In this document: in pieces, positions 1 to 7,966 of the stretch
Layout: each line of letters opens with the position of its first letter
Position numbering within the stretch: the first letter of the stretch is position 1
Source of the DNA: Gemmatimonadota bacterium
Lineage (GTDB): Bacteria; Gemmatimonadota; Gemmatimonadetes; Longimicrobiales; Gaopeijiaceae
Reading direction: 5' to 3'
DNA: 64,000 bases
Assembly (NCBI GenBank): GCA_022560615.1
Contig: JADFSR010000017.1
Location: forward strand, 1 to 64,000
Notes under the pieces: model-generated
What the model saw: only the letters and a program-made list of their open reading frames with translations
Told to the model about the DNA's origin: nothing
Databases searched by the model: none
Made by a program: the position numbers and the translations under genes

Positions 1-27
1 ATGGAAGCGATCGACCTCTGGGACGAG

Positions 28-165
28 CCGTCCTGCCACGAGCCGTCCGTCCGCGAGCCGTCCCTCCGGGAGCCGCTCAGCCGCAGGTCGTCCGGCCACG
101 AACCGTCCGGCCACGAGCCGTCCGTCCGCGAGCCGTCCGTCCAGAAGTCGCACGTCCACAACCTG
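28..165. repeat. Degenerate short tandem repeats (GAGCCGTCC-like)
   Basis: GAGCCGTCC, GAGCCGTCCGTCCGC and CCGGCCACGA-type units recur many times in about 140 bases. One strand would read as Glu-Pro-Ser-rich repeats and the other as Asp-Gly-Ser-rich repeats. No start signal, domain or continuation supports either reading, because the open frame runs straight into the adjacent insertion sequence. I treat it as simple repeat DNA beside the element. Confidence 0.5.
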
Positions 166-211
166 CACTCGACCGCGGTTTCCGCGGAAGTTGGCGAAGC
201 CTCTTCCCAAT

Positions 212-259
212 TGTCACTTCTCACTAGGATGCCCCAGGTTTCTCACGAGCATGCCCCAC
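212..259. repeat. IS21 left terminus with two transposase-binding-like repeats
   Basis: Two inverted copies of the repeat (core CATGCCCCA preceded by TTCTCAC) begin at 218 and 240, 22 bp apart, next to the terminal TGTCA. Confidence 0.75.
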
Positions 260-328
260 CCCCCATCAGACAACCTGGGTTTCTAGGATCTGACTTCCTG
301 ACTTATTACGTGCTGGGCGCGAAATACG

Positions 329-1105
329 CTACCTCCTAGGGCGACTGGGGAGCGGAGCGGTCCGGAGACCGGGCCTCTGTTTGGTGCGATAGCTGTCGCC
401 CTCAATGACGACCTGGTAGGCGTTGTGGGCGAGGCGATCGAGTGCACTCTGAGCGAGGATGGGGTCATCGAAGAGCGGGATCCACTCCTCGATACTGCGG
501 TTGGAGGTGACGATGGTGGAGCTGCGCCGGTGGCGCTCAATGATGACCTCGTAGAAGTCGCTAGACTGCCGGGCGTCTAGTCTGCGGAGCGCGAAGTCAT
601 CGATGATGAGCAGATCAGGTGCGAGCAGACTACGCAGCGCCTTTTCGGTGGAGTTATCGGCCCGGGACTGATGCAGAAGTTTGAGCATCTGGTCTGAGCG
701 CAGGAAGAGCACGCGGTGTCCGGCGCGGCACGCGCTGTGACCGAGGGCGCACGCGAGGAAGGTCTTACCGACACCGACGGGTCCGAAGAAGAGGACATCC
801 TCACGGCGCTCGATGAACGAGAGGCTGAAGAGGTCACGGACGCAGTCGCGGTCGAAGGTGACGGGCGCGTCCCAGTCGAAGTCCTCGAAGGTCTGGGGTT
901 CGTCGAAGCCGGCGCGGTCGAGGCGAGTGGAGAGGTTCTTGTGCTCACGGCGCTCGATCTCGTCGGAGAGGACGAGCTCGAAGAAGTCGAGGGGAGCGAG
1001 GCTGGTCTTGTTGGCGTAGGCGGCGCGGTCAGGCAAGAGGGGGACGAGCCCGGACAGCTTGAGGCGCTTGAGGACGGCCTTGAGCGAGGGTTTCACTTCG
1101 ATCAT
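329..1105 (-). CDS. istB: IS21 helper ATPase IstB
   Basis: This is an AAA+ ATPase that assists the IstA transposase in target selection and strand transfer of IS21-family elements. The 258-residue product has a Walker A motif GPVGVGKT at about residues 108-115 and a Walker B LLIIDDF at about 165-171, with the TSNR sensor further on. Its length is typical for IstB. The ATG overlaps the istA stop codon (ATGA), so the two are translationally coupled. The short proline/arginine-rich tail after TKQRPG is variable in the family. DnaC is the related alternative, but the istA pairing makes IstB the clear choice. Confidence 0.95.
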   Translation of the reverse strand: MIEVKPSLKAVLKRLKLSGLVPLLPDRAAYANKTSLAPLDFFELVLSDEIERREHKNLSTRLDRAGFDEPQTFEDFDWDAPVTFDRDCVRDLFSLSFIERREDVLFFGPVGVGKTFLACALGHSACRAGHRVLFLRSDQMLKLLHQSRADNSTEKALRSLLAPDLLIIDDFALRRLDARQSSDFYEVIIERHRRSSTIVTSNRSIEEWIPLFDDPILAQSALDRLAHNAYQVVIEGDSYRTKQRPGLRTAPLPSRPRR

Positions 1106-2688
1106 GGGTCGATCTCCTGTGTGGGTGAGTTCGTGTGGGCGAAGCTTCCAGGCTCGCGGGCAAAGCGAGCGGGGAGGATTGGGCGGACCTCGCAGTCCGA
1201 GGGCACAAGGAAGGGCAGGCTGATCTGCTCGAGGTCCTGGCGTAGGATGGACTCGACGCGGCGGACATTGAGGAGCTCGAAGGCGAGGGCGCGCTGGCAG
1301 GCGAGGTCGATGCGACGGCTACCGTATTTTTGGCCGAGCCGGAGCAGTTTCTGGCCCTGGCGGAGCTTGGCCCAGGGGAACGGTCCGGCGAGGAGCTCGG
1401 TCATGAAGCGACCCACCTGCGGGCCATGCTCCTCAGCATGACGGATCAGGCGTTTGGGGTCGCGTAGCGCGTAGGAGGTGAGCTCGCTCGGGTAGTCGTC
1501 GTAGTCGGTGGCGCGCCCGCCCGGGACTTGCCTGGGATGGGTCTTGATGCGCTCACCGCCTGAGTAAACGCGCACGATCTTGCTGTTCGCCTCGACCCAT
1601 ACGGACTTGCCGATGTAACGGGTGGGCACGGAATACAGTGCCTTGTCGAAGCTGATGTGGTGGTCGGGGTGGACCTTGCACTGGCCCCAGGACGGGGGGT
1701 CGTAGCGCTCCCGCGTGAGGGGCAGGAGCTGGTCGCGCTCGATCTCCTCAAAGACGTCCAGGGGCCGTTGTCGGGTGGTACCGTGGATGCGGGTGCCGGC
1801 GGTCTCGAGGCACCACCGGGTGGCGTGGTTTTGCAGGTGCTCGATGTGACGCCAGTCCTCGCCGCGGAAGAGGTTCTCGCGGACGTAGGGCACACCACGT
1901 TCGGCGACAGGTTTTCCCGTGGGGTGACGGGAAGCGGCGGCGTCTATTACGAACCCGCGGTAGCGCGCGTAATCCTCGAAGCTGCGGGCGAAGATCGGGT
2001 CGTAGAGGTCGGCCTTGGTGACGGCTGCCTTAAGGTTGTCGAGGACGACGCGCTGACTAACTCCACCGAAGAAGATCCAGGCGTCCTCGAGGCCGCTGAT
2101 AAGGTCTGGAAACTTCTGTGAGTGAGTGACGTGAACGTACTGGTGTCGGCTGCTGGGCAAGACCACGACCAGTGCCCAGGCGGTGCGTCGGCGGTCCGTC
2201 TCGGGGTGTGGGATCAGGCCGAGCTTGCCGAAATCGACCTCGGCGAGCTCGCCCGGATCACACTCAGCCCTACGGAGGGTGACCCGCCGGCGCTCACGGA
2301 ATCCGCAGTGCTTGATCGCGAAGCGGTGCAGCGAACTGTAGGGGACATCCACGCCCGAGCGGCGGCGGAGTAGCCCATGCACTTTGGTTAGCTGCAGTCC
2401 GCGCTTCTTGCCCGGCGGGGCCTTCAACCACTCCCGGATCTGCTCCCGGTGCGGCAGCAGTCGTTGCTCGACTTCCCCCGGACTACCGTCGCCGGACGGA
2501 CGCAGTCGCCGGTAGATCGTTGCCGCCAGCTCTTCTGTCGGCTCCTCGCCACCGGGGCTCCAGCCCAGCTCCGCTGCCGTCGTTACGTACCGTCGAATCG
2601 TCTTCCTGCAGTGCTCCGTATGACGGGCGACCGTCGCCTGGCTCTCCCCTCGACCGAGCCGTCGTAGCACGTTGAGGATCTCCCACAT
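1102..2688 (-). CDS. istA: IS21 transposase IstA
   Basis: This is the DDE-type transposase of the element. The N-terminus has a helix-turn-helix (LRRLGRGESQATVARHT...RKTIRRYV). The retroviral-integrase-like core has candidate catalytic residues in ELAEVDFGKLG, VVLDNLKAAVTKAD and the Glu in AERGVPYVRENLF. I chose the ATG preceded by CGGGAGG with five-base spacing, giving 528 residues. An in-frame start 30 bases upstream is possible but lacks such a site. istB follows with a 4-base overlap. No frameshift or internal stop is seen, so it looks functional. Confidence 0.94.
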   Translation of the reverse strand: MWEILNVLRRLGRGESQATVARHTEHCRKTIRRYVTTAAELGWSPGGEEPTEELAATIYRRLRPSGDGSPGEVEQRLLPHREQIREWLKAPPGKKRGLQLTKVHGLLRRRSGVDVPYSSLHRFAIKHCGFRERRRVTLRRAECDPGELAEVDFGKLGLIPHPETDRRRTAWALVVVLPSSRHQYVHVTHSQKFPDLISGLEDAWIFFGGVSQRVVLDNLKAAVTKADLYDPIFARSFEDYARYRGFVIDAAASRHPTGKPVAERGVPYVRENLFRGEDWRHIEHLQNHATRWCLETAGTRIHGTTRQRPLDVFEEIERDQLLPLTRERYDPPSWGQCKVHPDHHISFDKALYSVPTRYIGKSVWVEANSKIVRVYSGGERIKTHPRQVPGGRATDYDDYPSELTSYALRDPKRLIRHAEEHGPQVGRFMTELLAGPFPWAKLRQGQKLLRLGQKYGSRRIDLACQRALAFELLNVRRVESILRQDLEQISLPFLVPSDCEVRPILPARFAREPGSFAHTNSPTQEIDP

Positions 2689-2773
2689 GTCCACCTCCCG
2701 ATAGGCCATCTCGCACACCTCCCTCGATTGGGTTCAGTGCGTCGATGATGACCGGTGAAGGCGTCTGCGGGGG

Positions 2774-2922
2774 GTGGGGCATGCTCGTGAGAAAAACGCC
2801 CAAAAGGTGGGGCATGCTCATGAGAATAACGCCCATTACCTGGGGCATGCTCATGAGAAACTCACCCTCCAGGGTGGGGCATGCTCATGAGAATGGGTGG
2901 GGCATGCTCGTGGGAAATGACA
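2774..2922. repeat. IS21 right terminus with five iterated repeats
   Basis: Five copies of GTGGGGCATGCTCRTGAGAA-like sequence start at 2774, 2807, 2840, 2874 and 2897. The spacing is 33, 33, 34 and 23 bp, close to whole helical turns, so all sites would face the same side of the DNA. The last copy abuts the terminal TGACA. The array lies just upstream of istA and may also influence its promoter. Confidence 0.8.
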
Positions 2923-3320
2923 CCATCACCAACGAGGCACTCCGGCGGGTGCCACACCTATCTGATCGTGGCACCAGTTTCCGCGGGAATCGCTGAGAGC
3001 GGGAGGCGCTGATCCGCTTCAGAGAATGAACGATCGACCGTCTCATTGCGCGCGGTCCCCAGCCCCGCGACCGCCGCGCTCCCATTTGCTGCATAGGAAT
3101 CCGCCATCGAACTTCCGAGAACGGAGTACCGGACGGGTCGCGCCTGGCCGTCCCGAGCGGGCCGGATGCGCACAAATCCGCTACCGGGGTCGCAAATCAC
3201 GAGACTGCTGATGCGAACTATTCGTAGGTCGATCTTGGATCGCAGTGGTGTTCTGGTCCGTCGCGCCCGAGGCGGCGAGCGGCGCCTGGCAGTCCGTAGG
3301 GGCTCGACAGCGAATGCCGC
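2923..3320. other. Intergenic stretch, no gene recognised
   Basis: About 400 bases separate the IS21 right end from the 3' end of the DUF5916 gene. Short open frames exist on both strands, but none shows a recognisable domain, a ribosome site or coding-like composition. It may hold decayed host sequence from the IS insertion site. Confidence 0.4.
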
Positions 3321-5576
3321 TCAGAACGCCAGCAGCTTCGTCCCCTTTAGCGTGATGCCGCGCTCCAGTACGGCCGCGGTGACACCGTCGGCCAGCGATC
3401 GCCTCTCCGTGAGGACGAGGAAGAAATCCGAGAGCGGTGCGTGGATGAGGTTGAAGCGGACGTTGGTGATCAGTTCTTCGGTCGCTTCGTTGTACTGCAC
3501 GAAGCCCATCACGAAGGTCCGAGTATCACGCGCGTAGCGGAGTCGCGCGCTGAACAGGTCGGCCGTGAAGGCGCGCCCCGCCAGATCCAAGTCGTTGTGT
3601 TGTGCCGCGAGGTCGAGGGAAAAGTGCTCGTTCGGTCGGAACTTCATGCGCCCCGAGACCGACGTCCGCCGCCCGTCGTAGAAGTCGCCGCCGCTCACGG
3701 AGACCGATCCCGAGAGCACCTCGCTCGCCGGTGCGGAATAACGGATCGAGGACTCGCGCCACTCATACGTCCCTGCCGAAACCGCCGCGCCCGCGATCGA
3801 GGTGGCCTCGAAGAGGCGCTCGTAGCGATCGGCGTAGTTGAAGCTCAGCGACCCGCCGTTCATGAATCTGACGTTGAACCGGGGGGTGATCGAGCGCGAC
3901 TCGACGGAGCCTTCCAGGGTCGTGAAAAAATCGACGTCGACGACCGGGTTGATCTCGAGCACTCCCCTGCGTCGGAGCTGGGGGTGGACGCCGGCGGTTC
4001 CGAAGTACCGGTGCACCCCCCTCCGGTCGACGAAGCCGACGCCCGGGTTGAACCCGTCTCCCACGTTCTTGTAGAGGCCGGACACGTTCACGATGTCACT
4101 TCGCCACGCGGCCTGGAGCATCGTCGCGCTCGTCTGATCCCCCACCGGTGAGCGCTCGTCGGTACCCGCGACATAGGCCGAGAGCACCAGGTTCTGGAAG
4201 AGGTTGAACGTCCCGTCCACGCCATAGGCGCGGTTGTAGTTGGCTGCGGTCCCGCCCGTACCCGTCTCCTGACGGCTCACGAACATCACTCCGACGGATG
4301 AGCCTCCCGACAGGTGTGCCTTCACGCGACCGACAGCGAAGTTCTCGGCAGCGGACACGCTGCCGCCATCCGGCCCTGCGAGCTCCCGTGTTTGCATCTC
4401 CAGGAAGCCGACTTCGAACCGCTCGCCGATGCGACCCGTGAGGCGGGCGCCTCCCAGGATCGGCAGCACTTCGCGGGTGGACGAAAGACCGATCCGGCGG
4501 GAATGGAAGAGCCGGAAGTTCCTCGAGGACGAGCCGGTGCGGAAATTCCGAATCGACACGTCCTGAAACGCGAAGGTGCCTTCGTTCTCCAGGAAGAAGT
4601 CACGCTTTTCCGGGAAGAACAGGCTGAAGCGGGTCAGGTTGACCTGCTCGGCATCGACTTCCACCTGACTGAAGTCGGTATTTGCGGTCAGGTCGAGCGT
4701 CATGCGCGGTGTGATCCCCCATTTCACGTCGAGTCCGACGTCTCGCGTCGTTTTCGTCACCGCCTGGCGGGACCCTTCGAGGCGGCTCCCGAGCGCGTAC
4801 GGCTTCAACCACAACTTTCGAGCTCGTGGGAGGCCAGCGAGCCCCTCCAGGGTTCCGGCCATCGAGAACTTGTAGACCCGGTATTGAAGCGGAACCGGGG
4901 CCCACATCACGTCCTCGTTGTTGCGCCGGATTCTCCGGAAGAAGTTGAGGCCCCAGACCTGGCTTCCCTCGACGGGGTTGAATCGAAGCGTCGCGAACGG
5001 GATCGCCATCTCGACGAACCAGCTATCCTCGCTCACGGTCGTGCGGATGTCGGCGATGCCCTCCCACGCCGCGATGACGTCGCGCCCATCGTTGAAGGTC
5101 TGTGCGTCGTAGAGCGCGCCCGCCGGGTTCACGGCGAAGACGAAGCCGCTTTGACCATCGTGGTAAGAGTCGAACGCGACGCTGAACAGGTCGGAGCTAG
5201 GCGTGTCGTAGTCCGGCTCCAGACCCGGTACGTACAGGTGCTCGGTGTCGGAGTCGTATAGGCGCGCTCCGATGTACAGGTTGCTCTCGTCATACAGAAT
5301 CCTCACCGACGTCGGTTCGGTCGCAGGCATGCCCGGAGCGGGCGTCACTTGAATCCACGTACCGGTGGAGGTGTCCGCTTGGCTCCACACGGCTTCATCG
5401 AGCACACCGTCGATGGTGATCGGCTCGCTGATCCTGAGCGCTGCGAGCGCAGGACGCGGCACCGAGACCGGATCGATCGGGTAGTCGGCACGTGCACCCG
5501 GGGAGGTCTGCCCTGCGGCGGTGCCGGCCATGAGAATGGAAAGAGCCGCTACGCCGAGGGGGATGGAGTGTCGCAT
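3321..5576 (-). CDS. DUF5916 outer-membrane protein with carbohydrate-binding-like domain
   Basis: This is a 751-residue secreted protein. A signal peptide (MRHSIPLGVAALSILMAGTAAG) precedes a CBM9-like domain at roughly 45-230 containing the family-typical ITIDGVLDEAVW and RILYDESNLYIGARLYDSD. The rest is DUF5916, with alternating strand-like segments (RFSLFFPEKRDFFLENEGTF is highly characteristic) and a C-terminal Phe, consistent with an outer-membrane beta-barrel. Members are abundant in Gemmatimonadota, Acidobacteriota and Bacteroidota, often near secreted hydrolases. The substrate is unknown, and uptake or surface binding of glycans or peptides is only an inference. It stands alone on its strand, divergent from the iron-exporter pair. 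Confidence 0.88.
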   Translation of the reverse strand: MRHSIPLGVAALSILMAGTAAGQTSPGARADYPIDPVSVPRPALAALRISEPITIDGVLDEAVWSQADTSTGTWIQVTPAPGMPATEPTSVRILYDESNLYIGARLYDSDTEHLYVPGLEPDYDTPSSDLFSVAFDSYHDGQSGFVFAVNPAGALYDAQTFNDGRDVIAAWEGIADIRTTVSEDSWFVEMAIPFATLRFNPVEGSQVWGLNFFRRIRRNNEDVMWAPVPLQYRVYKFSMAGTLEGLAGLPRARKLWLKPYALGSRLEGSRQAVTKTTRDVGLDVKWGITPRMTLDLTANTDFSQVEVDAEQVNLTRFSLFFPEKRDFFLENEGTFAFQDVSIRNFRTGSSSRNFRLFHSRRIGLSSTREVLPILGGARLTGRIGERFEVGFLEMQTRELAGPDGGSVSAAENFAVGRVKAHLSGGSSVGVMFVSRQETGTGGTAANYNRAYGVDGTFNLFQNLVLSAYVAGTDERSPVGDQTSATMLQAAWRSDIVNVSGLYKNVGDGFNPGVGFVDRRGVHRYFGTAGVHPQLRRRGVLEINPVVDVDFFTTLEGSVESRSITPRFNVRFMNGGSLSFNYADRYERLFEATSIAGAAVSAGTYEWRESSIRYSAPASEVLSGSVSVSGGDFYDGRRTSVSGRMKFRPNEHFSLDLAAQHNDLDLAGRAFTADLFSARLRYARDTRTFVMGFVQYNEATEELITNVRFNLIHAPLSDFFLVLTERRSLADGVTAAVLERGITLKGTKLLAF

Positions 5577-5679
5577 GGGTCGAAGAGTATAGCGGAGCAG
5601 GTCCGAGAATAATCGGTACGATGTCGGTTACAATGAGTGGTTGTAGTCGACGGTGCGATCACCCTTCGTCGGAGTGTAT

Positions 5680-6348
5680 GTGACACCTCCCGTGGACCGA
5701 ACGCCCATTCTGACCGCTGAGAGCCTCGGGCGCCGCCTCGAGAACGGCTGGATCTGGCGTGGGCTGGACCTGAGGCTCGCCGCCGGAGAGCGTGCGGTTC
5801 TGACAGGCCGGTCGGGTACAGGTAAGTCGCTACTGCTCCGCACGTTATGCGGCATCGATCGTCCTGACGAGGGACATGTTCACCATCGCGGGGAGCTCGT
5901 GACCGGCCATGAGCTTCCGCGGTTTCGGGCGCGGGTTGTGTACGTGCAGCAGCAGCCCGTTCTGATTCCCGGCACCGTACTCGATAACCTCGAGCTCCCG
6001 CTGCGCTTCCAGGTCAACGCCGGGCGAGGCACGCGGGACGGCAGGGCTGCGGCATTGCTCTCGCAGCTAGGGAAGTCTGTCGGGTTCTTGGATCAACGGG
6101 CGTCGGTTCTGTCCGGGGGCGAGGGCCAGATCGTCGCCCTCGTGCGGGCTCTTCTTTTGGAGCCGGAAGTTCTGCTTCTCGACGAGCCCACCGCCCACCT
6201 CGACGCCGAAGCCACCGAGCGCGTGGAGGAGGTGGTCCTCGAGTGGGTGGATGCCGGAGACCGAGCTGTGCTCTGGACGAGCCACGACCGCGCGCAGGTC
6301 GATCGTGTGCGCCGCGGACCCGCCATCGAGTTGGGAAGCGCGTCGTGA
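5680..6348 (+). CDS. fetA: FetA/YbbL-like ABC transporter ATPase
   Basis: This is the ATP-binding subunit of a putative iron/metal exporter. It shows Walker A GRSGTGKS, the signature LSGGEGQ, Walker B VLLLDEPT and the H-loop TSHD. At about 222 residues it matches the compact FetA/YbbL family. I chose the GTG preceded by GGAG (5 bases); another GTG 27 bases upstream is in frame. The stop overlaps the GTG of the permease gene (GTGA), so the two are translationally coupled. The E. coli pair FetA-FetB exports iron under oxidative stress; transfer of that role here rests on the partner's identity. Confidence 0.85.
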   Translation: MTPPVDRTPILTAESLGRRLENGWIWRGLDLRLAAGERAVLTGRSGTGKSLLLRTLCGIDRPDEGHVHHRGELVTGHELPRFRARVVYVQQQPVLIPGTVLDNLELPLRFQVNAGRGTRDGRAAALLSQLGKSVGFLDQRASVLSGGEGQIVALVRALLLEPEVLLLDEPTAHLDAEATERVEEVVLEWVDAGDRAVLWTSHDRAQVDRVRRGPAIELGSAS

Positions 6349-7148
6349 ACGCATACATCGATGTTACCTGGCCGTCCCTACTCATCGCGGCTTCCCTCCT
6401 CATCGCGAATCTGGTGCTCTCCGCGGTGCTACGGCTGGGTATGGGCAGGCGGTTGCTCGTGGCCGGCACACGCATGGTCGTGCAGCTCTTCCTGTTGGGC
6501 CTGGTGCTCGAGTGGGTGTTCGAGTCCGCCAACGGGCCTGCGGTCCTGGCATTGGGCCTCCTGATGAGTGTAGTGGCGGGCGTCACGGCCGTTCGCCGGA
6601 CCTCGATCAGGTTCCCCGCGGCCTACCTGGACTCCGTAGTCGTCATCACAACGACGGCGTTCCTGGTCACGGGCGTCTCCGTGCTGGGGATCCTCCGGCC
6701 GACCCCGGTGTGGGATCCCCAATACGTGATCCCGCTATTGGGGATGTTGCTCGGCAATGCCCTCACCGGCATCTCATTGGGGCTCGATCGCTTCCTCACC
6801 GGGGTGCTGGCAGATCGGACACAGGTGGAGGGCTTCCTCGCGCTGGGCGCCACACGATGGGAAGCGGCACGGGACTCGGTGCGCGAGGCGCTACGAGTAG
6901 GCTTGATCCCCACCGTGAACTCGATGCTCGTGATGGGGATCGTCAGCCTGCCCGGGATGATGACCGGGCAGATGCTTGCCGGCGCGGCCCCAGCGGATGC
7001 GGTCCGATATCAGATCATGATCGTCTTCATGATCGCGGCGACCGTGTCGACGGCGACGTTCGGCGTGACGATGCTCGCGTATGGCCGGATCTTCACGTCG
7101 GACCATCGGCTGAGGAGTGCCAGCGAGTTGGGGATAGAGCTGGGCTAG
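6345..7148 (+). CDS. fetB: FetB/YbbM-like permease (UPF0014)
   Basis: This is the integral membrane partner of the upstream ATPase, with 267 residues and about seven hydrophobic segments. Family hallmarks include RTSIRFPAAYLDS, LLGMLLGNALTGISLGLDRF, LALGATRWEA, and SMLVMGIVSLPGMMTGQMLAG. The frame is open upstream, but the GTG overlapping the fetA stop is the sensible start and gives the usual length (E. coli FetB is of similar size). Predicted role: export of cytosolic iron or related metal across the inner membrane. Confidence 0.88.
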   Translation: MNAYIDVTWPSLLIAASLLIANLVLSAVLRLGMGRRLLVAGTRMVVQLFLLGLVLEWVFESANGPAVLALGLLMSVVAGVTAVRRTSIRFPAAYLDSVVVITTTAFLVTGVSVLGILRPTPVWDPQYVIPLLGMLLGNALTGISLGLDRFLTGVLADRTQVEGFLALGATRWEAARDSVREALRVGLIPTVNSMLVMGIVSLPGMMTGQMLAGAAPADAVRYQIMIVFMIAATVSTATFGVTMLAYGRIFTSDHRLRSASELGIELG

Positions 7149-7514
7149 CGTAATATGCGTCGTTGGTAGCTGTGGAGGCCCGATTTCCCGGCGCCTCTCG
7201 TCCGGCGGACGCCAACGAATGTGGCGCACCCACTTCATCTGTGGGCAGCGCGCCACAGTCCCTCAAACGGCATGTTTCTTGGCGAGCGTTGCAATGGCGC
7301 GTCCGCGCGCGCCTGGCATTTCCGTCGATGAATTCGAGTGACGGCTGTGAATTCAAGACCTTTGAAGTTTGGATAGGATCGCGTTCGAATAGTTCCGCCT
7401 TGTCCCTTCACTTCGTCCCGTGCGAGACTGCTGGCGACGGTGCGGAAATTGCACGGATAGTGGATCTTGCAGGAAGCTTTCAGCACGATACGACCCATGG
7501 CTAGGGCGCGTGCG
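7149..7514. other. Intergenic region upstream of the PqqD gene
   Basis: About 370 bases lie between fetB and the tandem repeat preceding the PqqD gene. It is less GC-rich than its surroundings around 7330-7400 (for example GAATTCAAGACCTTTGAAG), so it may hold the promoter, but I see no convincing -35/-10 pair. No supported gene is present. A GGGCGC-GT-GCGCCC palindrome sits at 7504-7517. Confidence 0.35.
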
Positions 7515-7544
7515 CCCGTCGACCCACGACCCGTCGACCCACGA
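7515..7544 (+). repeat. Two perfect 15-bp tandem repeats in the PqqD leader
   Basis: The unit CCCGTCGACCCACGA occurs twice head to tail, directly before the AGGAGG ribosome site of the PqqD gene. Loss or gain of a unit would alter the leader without affecting the frame. Confidence 0.8.
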
Positions 7545-7560
7545 CCAGGAGGCCGGTCCC

Positions 7561-7953
7561 ATGAATCCGAAGGCACGCGATAGCCATCTTCTCGTCCACC
7601 AGGTCGAGGACGAAATGGTGGTCTACGATCGGACCCAGAAACGGGCTCACCGGCTCAACGAAGCCGTTGCGAAGGTGTGGAGTCTGCTGGACGGGGAGCG
7701 GTCGGTGAACGAGATCGCTGGCGAACTCGAAGTCGACGAAAGCGTCGTCGCCCTAGCGGTCGATGACCTAGCGAACGCCCAACTGCTGGAATCCAGCGAG
7801 CCCCTTTCGGTCTCGAGGCGTTCGGCCCTACGCAGAGTTGCGAGCGCGGCGGCTGTCGGAGTCCTGCTACCTGTTGTGGCGTCCATTCCGGCTCCGTTGG
7901 CTGCGGAGGCGGAGTCGGACGGGGCGATATGCGACGCACCCTGTACTTTTTGA
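7561..7953 (+). CDS. PqqD-family (RRE) protein with Tat-like hydrophobic C-terminal tail
   Basis: Residues 1-80 form a PqqD-like winged-helix RiPP-recognition element (VYDRTQKRAHRLNEAVAKVW, then LDGERSVNEIAGEL and ...VDDLANAQLLE). Such domains bind leader peptides for modification enzymes. The second half is unusual: SRRSALRR, a hydrophobic stretch (VASAAAVGVLLPVVASI), an alanine-rich cleavage-like site, then a short acidic tail ending CDAPCTF. The twin-arginine-like motif is therefore internal, not N-terminal. The start is set by AGGAGG eight bases upstream. It is convergent with an HprK-related kinase gene 13 bases away. PqqD/HprK/nucleotidyltransferase sets are known neighbours, resembling what has been called the HPr-rel-A type system. 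Whether the tail is an anchor or a built-in substrate is unknown. Confidence 0.8.
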   Translation: MNPKARDSHLLVHQVEDEMVVYDRTQKRAHRLNEAVAKVWSLLDGERSVNEIAGELEVDESVVALAVDDLANAQLLESSEPLSVSRRSALRRVASAAAVGVLLPVVASIPAPLAAEAESDGAICDAPCTF

Positions 7954-7966
7954 GAAGGATCTTGCA

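Larger units (their letters stand above)
212..2922 (-). mobile_element. IS21-family insertion sequence, apparently intact
   Basis: The element is bounded by TGTCA...TGACA ends. The outer 27 bases of the two ends match at about 20 positions, including the shared ATGCCCCA block. Between them lie istA and istB, transcribed leftwards and overlapping by four bases, as is usual for IS21. The ends carry several copies of a roughly 20-bp repeat (two left, five right), the expected multiple transposase-binding sites of this family. The bases just outside the ends (CCCAAT on the left, CCATCACC on the right) do not form a clear target-site duplication, so the insertion is old or has recombined. Both genes look full length, so it may still be active. 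Confidence 0.9.

Noticed and set aside
1-339. Repetitive Glu-Pro-Ser open frame from the first base
   Set aside because: It runs through the IS21 left end, has no ribosome site and is explained by short repeats.
2774-2922. CRISPR array, because about 20-bp repeats recur at about 33-bp steps
   Set aside because: The spacers are only about 13 bases, repeats are imperfect and the array lies at an IS21 end where such repeats are expected.
204-2930. Target-site duplication of the IS21 element
   Set aside because: Flanks CCCAAT and CCATCACC are not identical over 4-8 bases.
4314-5261. 315-codon plus-strand frame inside the DUF5916 gene
   Set aside because: Shadow frame with unlikely composition; the minus strand carries the conserved family sequence.
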